A stretch of 64,000 nt of DNA from Tsukamurella paurometabola DSM 20162 (lineage in GTDB: Bacteria; Actinomycetota; Actinomycetes; Mycobacteriales; Mycobacteriaceae), in the NCBI RefSeq assembly GCF_000092225.1, contig NC_014158.1, positions 4,030,001 through 4,094,000 of the forward strand. Reading direction: 5' to 3'. Both the position numbers and the translations under genes were made by a program. The notes below the pieces were generated by a model. It was not told where the DNA came from. It did not search any database and saw only the letters and a program-made list of their open reading frames with translations. Below are positions 53,026 to 61,356 of the stretch, in pieces; the stretch's first letter is position 1, and each line of letters opens with the position of its first letter.

Positions 53026-53442
53026 TCACCGGCAGTCGGCGCATTGCCCCCAGAAGGTGACCTCCGCCTCGTCGATGGCGAAGCCGTGGTCATCATCCGG
53101 AGTGAGGCAGGGTGCGGCCCCGACGATGCAGTCCACGTCGACGATCCGCCCGCAGCTCCGGCACACCAGGTGGTGGTGATTGTCGCCCACGCGGCCTTCG
53201 TACCGCACCGCGGAACCGGCGGGTTCGATGCGGCGCAGCAGCCCCCTATCGGAGCACACGCGCAGCACGTCGTAGACCGTTTGCGTGGCGACGGTGCCGA
53301 GCTGTGCGCGCAGGTGCTCGGCCACGTCGTCGGCGGTGGCGTGGGGGTGATCGTCGAGATAGCCGAGGGCCGCGACCCGGGGCGCGGTGATGCGTAGCCC
53401 CACGGACCGCAGCCGATCCTCAGCGCTGGGGCCGTCTGCCAT
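53026..53442 (-). CDS. Fur-family regulator (FurA/PerR-like)
   Basis: A 138-residue Fur protein: winged helix (PRVAALGYLDDHPHATADDV, QTVYDVLRVCSDRGLLRR), metal-binding DNHHHLVCRSCGRIVDVDC, and a C-terminal WGQCADC giving two Cys pairs for structural zinc. The short form and the motif layout are like actinobacterial FurA, which normally regulates a following katG. Here the following gene is ohr, not katG. It is likely a peroxide or iron sensor controlling ohr and itself. Confidence 0.92.
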   Translation of the reverse strand: MADGPSAEDRLRSVGLRITAPRVAALGYLDDHPHATADDVAEHLRAQLGTVATQTVYDVLRVCSDRGLLRRIEPAGSAVRYEGRVGDNHHHLVCRSCGRIVDVDCIVGAAPCLTPDDDHGFAIDEAEVTFWGQCADCR

Positions 53443-53495
53443 GTCCGTAGGCTACGCCTGATTCTGGAATCATTCCAGTACTTGTGAGACTCCGG

Positions 53496-54392
53496 TCACC
53501 CACCGGGAGTCAGCGGCTCTGCGGGCCGCCCCCGCCAGGTGCGCTTACCGATGTGCGGGGCGCCGAGGAAGTCGTCGATCACCGGCGCGAGGTTCTCCGC
53601 GTTGGTCACCAGATCGACGTGCCCGCCGGGATGAGTGAACAGCGTGGCCCGCGGAAGCAGCGTCTTCATGATCTTGGCGTTGGCCATCGGAATGATCGGG
53701 TCGTCCTCACCTGCCATGATCAGGGTCTTCTGCCGGATCGCGGGAAGCGCGAAGATCGATGTCCACACGGCGCCGGCGAGCAGTTGATGGAGGTATCCGA
53801 TCTTCGATCCGGCGTGCAACTGCCGGATGAAGATCTCGGCCACGTCCTTACCGTCCTCGCGGACGGTGCCGCCGTACAGTTCGCCCGCGATCTGCGCGCC
53901 GTAGGACGGATCTTTGAATCTCCTGGGTGTCAACATCTTCCGTAGCACCAACGGATTGCCCGGAATCATGATGGCGCCGGTGCCGGTGGACACCAGGATC
54001 AGGCGGCGGCACCGCCACGGGTTCTGGAACGCGAACTGCTGAGCTAGGGCGCCGCCCCACGACAGCCCGAGGATATCGACGACACCTACACCCAGATCGT
54101 CGAGAACGCGGCCCAGAACCCATGCCAGATAAGGAAATCCGTACGGCAAGAGCGAGGCAGGCGATTCTCCCGTGCCGGGAGCGTCGAACCGGATCACCGG
54201 ACGCTGCGGATCGAGCGCCTCGACGAACGGATCGAGCACCTCCAGGCTCGCACCGATCCCGTTGCACACCACCAGCGGCACTCCCACACCCGGCCGGTAC
54301 CGCACGCGGATCCGCTGTCCCCCGGTCGCTATGAAGGTATCGGGGAGTTCATCGAGCCCGCCGTCGGCGGGCGTCTGTTGATCGGCGTTCAT
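53496..54392 (-). CDS. phaZ: PHA depolymerase PhaZ-like alpha/beta hydrolase
   Basis: A 298-residue hydrolase similar to intracellular depolymerases of medium-chain polyhydroxyalkanoates. The nucleophile is Ser111 in LGLSWGGALAQQFA, the acid is in AGEDDPIIPMAN, and the base His is in FTHPGGHVDLV. It would release hydroxy acids from storage granules. The ATG at 54392 overlaps the stop of the MaoC/PhaJ gene by 4 bp, and the PHA synthase gene is one further gene upstream, which supports the PHA role over a generic esterase. Confidence 0.85.
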   Translation of the reverse strand: MNADQQTPADGGLDELPDTFIATGGQRIRVRYRPGVGVPLVVCNGIGASLEVLDPFVEALDPQRPVIRFDAPGTGESPASLLPYGFPYLAWVLGRVLDDLGVGVVDILGLSWGGALAQQFAFQNPWRCRRLILVSTGTGAIMIPGNPLVLRKMLTPRRFKDPSYGAQIAGELYGGTVREDGKDVAEIFIRQLHAGSKIGYLHQLLAGAVWTSIFALPAIRQKTLIMAGEDDPIIPMANAKIMKTLLPRATLFTHPGGHVDLVTNAENLAPVIDDFLGAPHIGKRTWRGRPAEPLTPGG

Positions 54393-54841
54393 CGGTACAG
54401 CACCACCGTCTCCGCGATGCAGGCCGGTCGTTCGCCGCCCTCCACCTCGTAGGTCAACGTGAAGGTCGCCTCGACACCGAAGGGCTTCTCCTGTGCGGCG
54501 GTGAGGCTCACGGTGGCGCGAATCCTCGATCCGACCGGGACCGGGGCCGGGAAGCGGACCTTGTTGAGCCCGTAGTTCACCGCGGCGTCGAACTTCTCGA
54601 TCGTGACCACCTGCCCGACCAGCACCGGCGCGAGCGACAGGGTGAGGTAGCCGTGCGCGATGGTGCGGCCATAGGGCCCCGCCGCGGCGCGCTCCGGGTC
54701 GACGTGGATCCACTGGTGATCGCCCGTGGCATCGGCGAACAGGTTGACCCGATCCTGGTCGATGGTGAGCCAGTCGGTAGTCCCCATCGGCGTGCCGACG
54801 AGGCCGAGCAGATCGGTGGGGGTGGCGACAGTGGTGCTCAT
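54389..54841 (-). CDS. MaoC-like (R)-specific enoyl-CoA hydratase (PhaJ-like)
   Basis: A 150-residue hotdog-fold hydratase. The catalytic Asp/His hydratase-2 motif is FADATGDHQWIHVDPERA, followed by GPYGRTIAHGYLTLSL. In PHA producers such enzymes convert enoyl-CoA from beta-oxidation to (R)-3-hydroxyacyl-CoA, the substrate of PHA synthase. It lies between phaC and phaZ, coupled to phaZ by ATGA; 27 bp separate it from phaC. Confidence 0.9.
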   Translation of the reverse strand: MSTTVATPTDLLGLVGTPMGTTDWLTIDQDRVNLFADATGDHQWIHVDPERAAAGPYGRTIAHGYLTLSLAPVLVGQVVTIEKFDAAVNYGLNKVRFPAPVPVGSRIRATVSLTAAQEKPFGVEATFTLTYEVEGGERPACIAETVVLYR

Positions 54842-54868
54842 GGACTTCTCCGTATCGGTTGTCGGTGA

Positions 54869-56578
54869 TCAGTTCTCGAGCACGAAGGTGCCCGGCGCCG
54901 GGGCGAGCGGCTCGTAGCCGGGCGCCCCGAGCTGGGTCGGCGCATCGACCTCGGCGCCGCCGCGTTCGGTGAGCCATTCGAGGTGGTGCGGCCACCACGA
55001 ACCGGACTGCTTGTCGGCGCTCTCGAACCACTCCTCGGGTGTCTGACCCTGCAGCACGGGTGCGGTGCGGAAGGAGGACTTCGGGTTGCCGGGCGGGTTC
55101 ACCAGCGACGCGATGTGGCCGGCGGTGGAGAGCACGTAGGTGTTGTCCTTGCTGCCGAGCAGCGCCGCGCTGCGCTCCGTGGCCTGCCAGGGGCAGATGT
55201 GATCGGAGATGCCGCCCAGCACGTAGGCGTCGCATTCGATCTTGGACAGGTCCACGGGGGTGCCCATCATGCTCTGCTCACCCGGAGTGACCAGGGTGTT
55301 GTTCAGACCCATGAGCACCATGTCCTTGTGCAGCGACGCCGTCATCCGAGTGGTGTCGGCGTTCCAGAACAGCACGTCGAACGGCGCCGGCGACTTGCCC
55401 TCGATGTAGTTGTTCACCCAGTACCGCCACACCAGGTCGGTCGGGCGCAGCCAGGCGAACATCTCGGCCATGGCGGCACCGTCGAGGTAGCCCTGGTTGG
55501 CCGATGAGCGGATCGCGGCATCGGCCGCCTTCTGGCTGGCGAGCGCCGAGCCCAGTCCGGCGTGGCTCTGGTCGAGCACGGTCACGCCCAGGGTCAGACC
55601 GGCGATCCGGTCGCCGTGGCCGTTCGCGAACAGGCTGGCCATCACCATCGAGGTGAGAATGCCGCCCGAGCACGTGGCGAAGACGTGCGCCTTATCGGAA
55701 CCGGTGATCACCTGCAGCGCGTCCAGGGCACGCACGATCGCGGCCCCGTACTCGTCGAATCCCCAATCCCGATGCTCCGCAGAAGGATTGCGCCACGACA
55801 CGGCGAACACCTGCTGCCCGCCCTTGAGGTAGTACTCGATCAGGCTGCGGCCGGGCGCGATGTCCATGATGTAGAACTTGTTGATCACCGGTGGCACCAT
55901 GAGCAGCGGCACCTCACGCACCTGCTTGGTCTGCGGCGCATAGTGAATCAGTTCGAACATCGGGGTGCGCAACACCACGGTTCCCTTGGTCACGGCCAAG
56001 GTCTCGCCCACCTTGTAAGCGTCGGGCTCGATCATCGCGGGGATACGCGGGTGCTTGGCCATATCGCGCACGAAGGCCTTCGCGCCGCGCACCGCCGAGA
56101 GGCCACCGGTGTCGATGAGCGCCTTCCAGCCCGATGGGTTGAGTCCGGGAATGTTGGTGGGCGCCGCGCCCTCGATCACGTTGTCGAGCACGAACCGCAT
56201 GCGCTCGGCATCCTTCCAGTCGAGATCGGCGTCCTCGTACAGCTGGTCAGCGGTGTCCGAAGCCGCCAGATAAGCCTGTTCCACCCGGCGCAACAGCGGG
56301 TTCTGCGTCCAGGCCGGGTCGGCGAACCGGCGGTCCCCCTTCTTGGGCGCGCGCTGGCTCTTGCCCGCCGCGATGAGGCCGAGCTCCTTGGCCAGTCCGG
56401 CTCCGCGCTCGGCCACGGTCACGGGCTTACCGGCCAGCGACTGCGCCATCCGCGCCCAGGAGGCGTTCGGCATCATCCTTGCCGCGAACGACTTGGTCGA
56501 GTTCACCAGCAGCATGTCCAGCGGGGCGCCGAGTTCATCGGCGGCGTTCGAATCGTCGGAGTACTTGGTATCGGTCAT
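54869..56578 (-). CDS. phaC: Polyhydroxyalkanoate synthase PhaC
   Basis: A 569-residue PHA synthase. The lipase-like box with the nucleophile is HVFATCSGGIL (Cys303), the catalytic Asp is in GGISDHICPW, and the His in LSTAGHIASLVNPPGNPKSS, all in the right order. It polymerises (R)-3-hydroxyacyl-CoA on the granule surface. Length and N-terminal region suggest a class I/II enzyme that works without a PhaE partner. It follows an acyl-CoA synthetase gene by 18 bp and is followed by phaJ-like and phaZ-like genes: one PHA operon. Confidence 0.95.
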   Translation of the reverse strand: MTDTKYSDDSNAADELGAPLDMLLVNSTKSFAARMMPNASWARMAQSLAGKPVTVAERGAGLAKELGLIAAGKSQRAPKKGDRRFADPAWTQNPLLRRVEQAYLAASDTADQLYEDADLDWKDAERMRFVLDNVIEGAAPTNIPGLNPSGWKALIDTGGLSAVRGAKAFVRDMAKHPRIPAMIEPDAYKVGETLAVTKGTVVLRTPMFELIHYAPQTKQVREVPLLMVPPVINKFYIMDIAPGRSLIEYYLKGGQQVFAVSWRNPSAEHRDWGFDEYGAAIVRALDALQVITGSDKAHVFATCSGGILTSMVMASLFANGHGDRIAGLTLGVTVLDQSHAGLGSALASQKAADAAIRSSANQGYLDGAAMAEMFAWLRPTDLVWRYWVNNYIEGKSPAPFDVLFWNADTTRMTASLHKDMVLMGLNNTLVTPGEQSMMGTPVDLSKIECDAYVLGGISDHICPWQATERSAALLGSKDNTYVLSTAGHIASLVNPPGNPKSSFRTAPVLQGQTPEEWFESADKQSGSWWPHHLEWLTERGGAEVDAPTQLGAPGYEPLAPAPGTFVLEN

Positions 56579-56596
56579 TTTCCGTGATCCTTCGTA

Positions 56597-58099
56597 TCAG
56601 GCGGTGAACTGGTCAGGGACGGCGATATCGCGTTTCTGGACCTTGCCGGTGGCATTCTTGGGAAGCTCGGCGAGCAACCAGACGTGGCGCGGGTACTTGT
56701 ACGAGGCGACGCGTTCCTTGACGTAGTCACGGATCTCGTCGACGGTGAGCGCGACGCCGGCCTTGAGGGCGATGGCAGCGCCCACCTCCTCGCCGAGCGT
56801 GTCGTGCGGAATACCGACGACGGCGGCCTCCGCCACGGCGGGATGCCCGTAGAGCACCTCTTCGATCTCGCGCGGGTACACGTTGAGCCCGCCGCGGATG
56901 ATCATCTCCTTCTTGCGGTCGACGATCGAGAAGTAGCCGTCGGCGTCGACGATGCCGATGTCGCCGGTGGAGAACCAGCCGTCGGCGTCGATGGCGTCGG
57001 CGGTGGCCTCGGGAAGATTCCAGTAGCCCTTCATGATGTTGTGCCCACGCACCTGGACCTCACCGCGTTCGCCCTGCGGCACTTCGTTACCGGAGTCGTC
57101 CACACAGCGCATCTGCACGCCCTCGATGGGGGTTCCGATGGTGCCCGGCTTGCGCGGCTTATCGGGATGGTTGAAGCAGGCGACCGGCGAGGTCTCGGAC
57201 AGGCCGTAGCCCTCCATGATGATCGCGTTGAAGGCGGCCTCGAAGTCGGTGATCACCTGCAACGGCAGTGCCGCTCCGCCCGAACCACAGGCTCGCAGCG
57301 AGGACACGTCGTCGCCGGGCTGCAGCGCGGCGACCAGCGCGGCGTACATGGTCGGCACACCGAGGAAGACGGTCACCTTGTCGCGCCCGATCACCTCGAT
57401 CGCCTTGCGGGGTTCGAACCGCGGGATCAGGGTGAGGGTCGAGCCGAAGCGGACGGCGGCGTTGAGGCCGCAGGTGAGGCCGAAGACGTGGAACAGCGGC
57501 AGGCAGCCCATCATCACATCGTCGCCGGTGAGGTGCAGCAGGGTGCGGCCCGAGATCTCGCAGTTCATGCCGAGTCCCTGGTGGGTCAGCTCGGCGCCCT
57601 TGGGCTTTCCGGTGGTGCCGGAGGTGTGCAGGATGACCGCGGTGTCGTCGCCGTCGCGGGGCTCCACCGGGGCGGTGGGCTCGTACTTGGCGAGCAGGGT
57701 GGCGAGGGCGGCGTCGTCGCCGAAGTGGCACGCGGCACCCGCGGCGCGGGCGCCGGCCTCGGCGTCGTCGGCGAAGACCGGAGTGGCGAACAGCGCCTTG
57801 GAGCCGGTGTTGGCCAGGTAGTACTCCACCTCGGCGGCCTTGAGCAGCGGGTTCATCGGAACGGCGACGGCACCGCGGCGCATGATCCCGTAGAAGACGA
57901 TGGCGAAGGCCGGGGTGTTGGGGAGCATGATGCCCACGCGATCGCCGGGTTCGATGCCCTGCTCGGCCAGGTAGGTGGCGAATCGGGCGGAGGCGTCATC
58001 GAAAGCGGCGTAGCTGAACTCCAGGTCGTCGCATTTGAGGGCGAGCGCATCGGGCCGCGCGGCGGCAGCGGCGGTGAGGTTTTCGGCGAGGTTCGTCAT
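56597..58099 (-). CDS. Long-chain acyl-CoA synthetase (FadD-like)
   Basis: A 500-residue AMP-forming acyl-CoA ligase: P-loop [19 protein letters not shown], adenylation motif MEGYGLSETSP, GWFSTGDIG and the C-terminal LPKNATGKVQKRD with the catalytic Lys. It activates fatty acids or hydroxy acids to CoA esters. As the first gene of the PHA operon it may recycle hydroxy acids released by PhaZ or feed precursors to PhaC. The ATG at 58099 matches the family's short N-terminus. Confidence 0.92.
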   Translation of the reverse strand: MTNLAENLTAAAAARPDALALKCDDLEFSYAAFDDASARFATYLAEQGIEPGDRVGIMLPNTPAFAIVFYGIMRRGAVAVPMNPLLKAAEVEYYLANTGSKALFATPVFADDAEAGARAAGAACHFGDDAALATLLAKYEPTAPVEPRDGDDTAVILHTSGTTGKPKGAELTHQGLGMNCEISGRTLLHLTGDDVMMGCLPLFHVFGLTCGLNAAVRFGSTLTLIPRFEPRKAIEVIGRDKVTVFLGVPTMYAALVAALQPGDDVSSLRACGSGGAALPLQVITDFEAAFNAIIMEGYGLSETSPVACFNHPDKPRKPGTIGTPIEGVQMRCVDDSGNEVPQGERGEVQVRGHNIMKGYWNLPEATADAIDADGWFSTGDIGIVDADGYFSIVDRKKEMIIRGGLNVYPREIEEVLYGHPAVAEAAVVGIPHDTLGEEVGAAIALKAGVALTVDEIRDYVKERVASYKYPRHVWLLAELPKNATGKVQKRDIAVPDQFTA

Positions 58100-58223
58100 C
58101 GTCCGTCCTTCGGGCTTCGGTAGTGATTTCGTCTGTATTCAGAGTGACTGCCGGCACCATCGGATGGATATGGTGACGGAACAACGTTTCGGGCCGCCGA
58201 GTGTCACGGCGCACAATCGGGAT

Positions 58224-59444
58224 TCAGCCGGTAGGCGAGTCGCGGCCCCTCTCGATTCCGATTCGGGCGTCGACCTCGAACGCCAGGCAGAGCTCCGCGA
58301 GTTCGCGCGGCGAGTTCACCGACCTGCCGGTCAGTTGCTCGACGCGGCGCAAACGGTGCCGCACGGTGTTCGGGTGCACGTAGAGCTCGGCGGCGGCGTC
58401 CTTGACGTTTCCGTCATGCGCGACCCACGCCCGGAAGGTCTCCAGGAGCGGCTCCCGATCGTCGACGGGGAGCCGGTACAGGCCATGCAGGACACCCCGG
58501 GCCAGATCCACGGTGGCCTCGGGAGCGGCGATGGCGGCGGTCCCGAGCATGGAACCGTCGAACACCGAGACGCCGGTGCCCGGTCCGAGGAGTTCGCGAC
58601 GCGCGAAGTTGAGGCCGGCGGGGGTGTCCCGGAGTTCGGCGAACGGCGCGCTCACTCCGACTCGTCCAGTCGCGGCGCGACGCAGCAGGTCGATGACGGC
58701 CTGTCGGGCGTCGGGCGTGGGCGCGTGCACGATCCCGATCAGTTGGTCGGGCAGCAGGCGCCACGCCGAGTACACGTCGAGGGCGCGCAGCCGGTCGGCG
58801 ATGCCGGGCAGTGGCTGCCGCCCGATTTCGGTGGCCTCCGCGGCGACGGCCAGATACGGGCCGGTGGTGGGCAGCCGCAACAGGGTCGCGATCTCCCACA
58901 GGCTCTGATCACTGGGGATGCGGCCCTGTAGCAGGTATTCGGCGAGGGCGGCGCGCTCGGCGGCGTCGTCGAGGACCTGCTCGGTGCTGCGGTCGCGGTG
59001 CGCGGCCGCCATCGCGTCGACGAAGGCGTCCTGGGCCTGCCACATGTGCTGGGCCGCGGTGAGCAGCGCTTGCCGGCTCAGCTCGGGACGCTCGTCGGCG
59101 ATCGCCATCACCTCCTCCCACACGCGGTGCACGCCGATCCGATAGGCGTGCATCACCGAGGCAAGGGGCACCCCGAGCTCGGCGCGGGTGCGTCCGGTGA
59201 TCTCGGCGGGGGCGGTATCGAACGCGGGTGCGGTGAGCGCGTCCACGATGAACAGCAGGTTCTCGCGCACGGTCGCGGTGAGCAGTGGATCCGAGACGAT
59301 GTCGGCGGTGGCGTAGAAGGGCACGTCGGCACGGATACGGGCGACGGCACCCGCGGTCACATCGTCGATCCTGGTCGCCAGCTCGTCGCGGATGCACTCG
59401 ATGTCCGCGACGACCCTCTCCCCTATGGCGTGGCTCACACTCAC
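58224..59444 (-). CDS. PucR/CdaR-type transcriptional regulator
   Basis: A 406-residue regulator with an N-terminal sensory part (VVADIECIRDELATRIDDV..., helical, RsbRD-like), a middle GGDEF-like degenerate domain, and a C-terminal HTH_30 (VKDAAAELYVHPNTVRHRLR, then RRVEQLTG). This is the PucR family, often controlling storage or fatty-acid genes in actinobacteria. It lies upstream of the PHA operon on the same strand and is divergent from a LysR gene. Two GTG starts (59444, 59438) are equally possible and no clear ribosome-binding site is present. Confidence 0.88.
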   Translation of the reverse strand: MSVSHAIGERVVADIECIRDELATRIDDVTAGAVARIRADVPFYATADIVSDPLLTATVRENLLFIVDALTAPAFDTAPAEITGRTRAELGVPLASVMHAYRIGVHRVWEEVMAIADERPELSRQALLTAAQHMWQAQDAFVDAMAAAHRDRSTEQVLDDAAERAALAEYLLQGRIPSDQSLWEIATLLRLPTTGPYLAVAAEATEIGRQPLPGIADRLRALDVYSAWRLLPDQLIGIVHAPTPDARQAVIDLLRRAATGRVGVSAPFAELRDTPAGLNFARRELLGPGTGVSVFDGSMLGTAAIAAPEATVDLARGVLHGLYRLPVDDREPLLETFRAWVAHDGNVKDAAAELYVHPNTVRHRLRRVEQLTGRSVNSPRELAELCLAFEVDARIGIERGRDSPTG

Positions 59445-59546
59445 CGATTGTGGTCGTTCGACCGAATTTGCGTATGCGAATCCGCTGGCTCGATCCGCAG
59501 GTTTCGCGTCGCCCCACGTCGGGGCGGCGCCGCTACACTCCGCAGC

Positions 59547-60386
59547 ATGGATCTGATCCGGCACCTGCGGTTCTTCGTCGCGGTCGCCGAGGAGCAGCAT
59601 TTCGGGCGCGCAGCCGATCGGCTGGGCATCACGCAGCCACCCGTCTCCGCCGGTCTGCGCCGCCTCGAGGAGGCGCTGGGCGTCACGCTCATCGATCGCA
59701 GCCGACGGGGCGCCGATCTCACACCCGCGGCGCGTGAGTTGCTCCCGCGCGCGCGGGTCATGGTCGGCGACGCGGACCGCTTCGTCGCCGAGGCGGCGCG
59801 GCTCGGCGCCGGGACCGGGCAGCGCCGAGTGGCCCTGTGCGATGCGCTCGGCGGCGCGAGCGCCACAGCGTGCGCCGCCGGATTGCGCGGCGGCGACGAT
59901 CCGCTGACGCTGTCGGCCGGTCCCTCACCGCAGCTGGCACGGGCGGTGGCGGAAGACCTGTTGGACGCCGCCGTCGTCGAGCACCCCGTACTGTCCGACG
60001 GTGCGCCGTCGGGCCCCGTCATCGCCCTGCCGCGAGACTTCCTGGTACCGGCTGACTTCCGCTCTCCTCGCCTGAGAGAGCTGTCGGCATTGCAGCTGGC
60101 GATGCCGCCTCGCTCGACGAATCCTCCGGCGGCCGATCTGCTCCTGGACCGGCTCACGGCGCGGGGCATCACGTCGACGCCGCGTACCACCGAGACCGAG
60201 GCGGCCACATACGCCGCGGTCGCGGCCGGGTTGGCTTTCGCGCTTGTCGCTTCGGGCGGACCGGTGCCACCGGGCACCGCACGCCGCGCGGCGCCGGATT
60301 TCCCGCTGCGGGTGCGGGTGCTGGGCCGGCGTGAGCATCCCGATGTCGCGCGGCTGGAGTCGACGCTATGGCGCCTGAGCCGGTGA
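59547..60386 (+). CDS. LysR-family transcriptional regulator
   Basis: A 279-residue LysR protein. The N-terminal HTH (RHLRFFVAVAEEQHFGRAAD, ITQPPVSAGLRRLEEALGVT) is standard; the C-terminal effector domain is somewhat short, and Ala/Gly-rich. The ATG at 59547 opens at the HTH as usual. Its 3' end overlaps the next gene, a beta-lactamase-fold protein, so the two are co-translated; this differs from classic ampR-ampC pairs, which are divergent. Ligand unknown. Confidence 0.92.
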   Translation: MDLIRHLRFFVAVAEEQHFGRAADRLGITQPPVSAGLRRLEEALGVTLIDRSRRGADLTPAARELLPRARVMVGDADRFVAEAARLGAGTGQRRVALCDALGGASATACAAGLRGGDDPLTLSAGPSPQLARAVAEDLLDAAVVEHPVLSDGAPSGPVIALPRDFLVPADFRSPRLRELSALQLAMPPRSTNPPAADLLLDRLTARGITSTPRTTETEAATYAAVAAGLAFALVASGGPVPPGTARRAAPDFPLRVRVLGRREHPDVARLESTLWRLSR

Positions 60387-61285
60387 CCGGGGCCGATGCC
60401 ACGGCGGCCGCGATCGCGGAGGTGTTCGCCGACGCCGGTTGCAACGGCTGGCTGCACGCCCGGGTGGTGGGCGCCGACGCGGAGCTGTCCGTGAGTGGCC
60501 ACGAACCGGTGGTGCCGGCGTCGGTGTACAAGATCGTGCTGCTGGTGGCGGCCTGCCGCGCCTTCGATTCCGGCCGGCTCGATCCGCGGCAGCGGGTCAC
60601 TGTCGACCCACGGACGGCGACTCCCGGCCCGACCGGCATCGCGACCTTCGACGATCCGGTGCAGCTGAGTGTGCGCGACCTGGCGCGGTCGATGATCGCG
60701 GTCTCCGATAACGCGGCCGCCGGGACGCTGCTCTCGCTGGTGGGACTCGACGAGGTGCAGCGCACCGCGCGTGAACTGGGTTTGCGTCGCACCGTGATCG
60801 CCGGTGGCGATGCCGAGATGCACACGGCGCTGATGACGGAGACGGGCACGCACACCGTCGCCGAGGCCTTCGCTGCACTGGCCGACGACGATCTGTCCCG
60901 TCCGGTGCGCGCGTACGACCCCAGCTTCGGCAGCGCCACCACCGCCGCCGATGCGACCGCACTGCTGGCGGCGATTTGGTCGGACACGGCCGCCTCGCCG
61001 CAGGGCTGCGCATTCGCGCGGTCAGCGCTGGCAGGACAGGTATTCCGGCACCGGATCGCGTCCGGCTTCGGTCCCGGCGCCGAGATCGCCGGCAAGACCG
61101 GAACGCTCGGGGCGCTGCGCAACGAAGCGGCGGTGGTCAGCTACCCGGGCGAGCATCCCGTGGCCGTCGCGGTGTTCACCCACGCGGCCCGCAACGATCC
61201 GGCTCTGCCCCGGGTCGACGCCGCGATCGGGCGGGTCGCGCTCCGCGCGGTGAGTGCCCTTCGCACACCCCTCGACATGCGGTGA
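60368..61285 (+). CDS. Beta-lactamase-fold serine hydrolase (class A-like)
   Basis: A 305-residue penicillin-recognising enzyme. Motifs: Ser52-Val-Tyr-Lys55 (PASVYKIV), Ser113-Asp-Asn (VSDNAAAG), and GKTGTLG near the C-terminus. No clear ExxLN omega-loop motif with the deacylating Glu is seen, so it may be a DD-peptidase or a weak lactamase. There is no signal peptide from this start, so it appears cytosolic, which is odd for the family. A GTG at 60383 forming GTGA with the lysR stop is an alternative start. It belongs to an apparent lysR-hydrolase unit, followed 71 bp later by a PBP lipoprotein gene. Confidence 0.85.
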   Translation: MAPEPVTGADATAAAIAEVFADAGCNGWLHARVVGADAELSVSGHEPVVPASVYKIVLLVAACRAFDSGRLDPRQRVTVDPRTATPGPTGIATFDDPVQLSVRDLARSMIAVSDNAAAGTLLSLVGLDEVQRTARELGLRRTVIAGGDAEMHTALMTETGTHTVAEAFAALADDDLSRPVRAYDPSFGSATTAADATALLAAIWSDTAASPQGCAFARSALAGQVFRHRIASGFGPGAEIAGKTGTLGALRNEAAVVSYPGEHPVAVAVFTHAARNDPALPRVDAAIGRVALRAVSALRTPLDMR

Positions 61286-61356
61286 TAGCGAAATGCTATG
61301 AAGACCCGCCTGGTTACTCTTTGCTCGCTATGGCGGAGGCGAGGTGGACTGAGACC

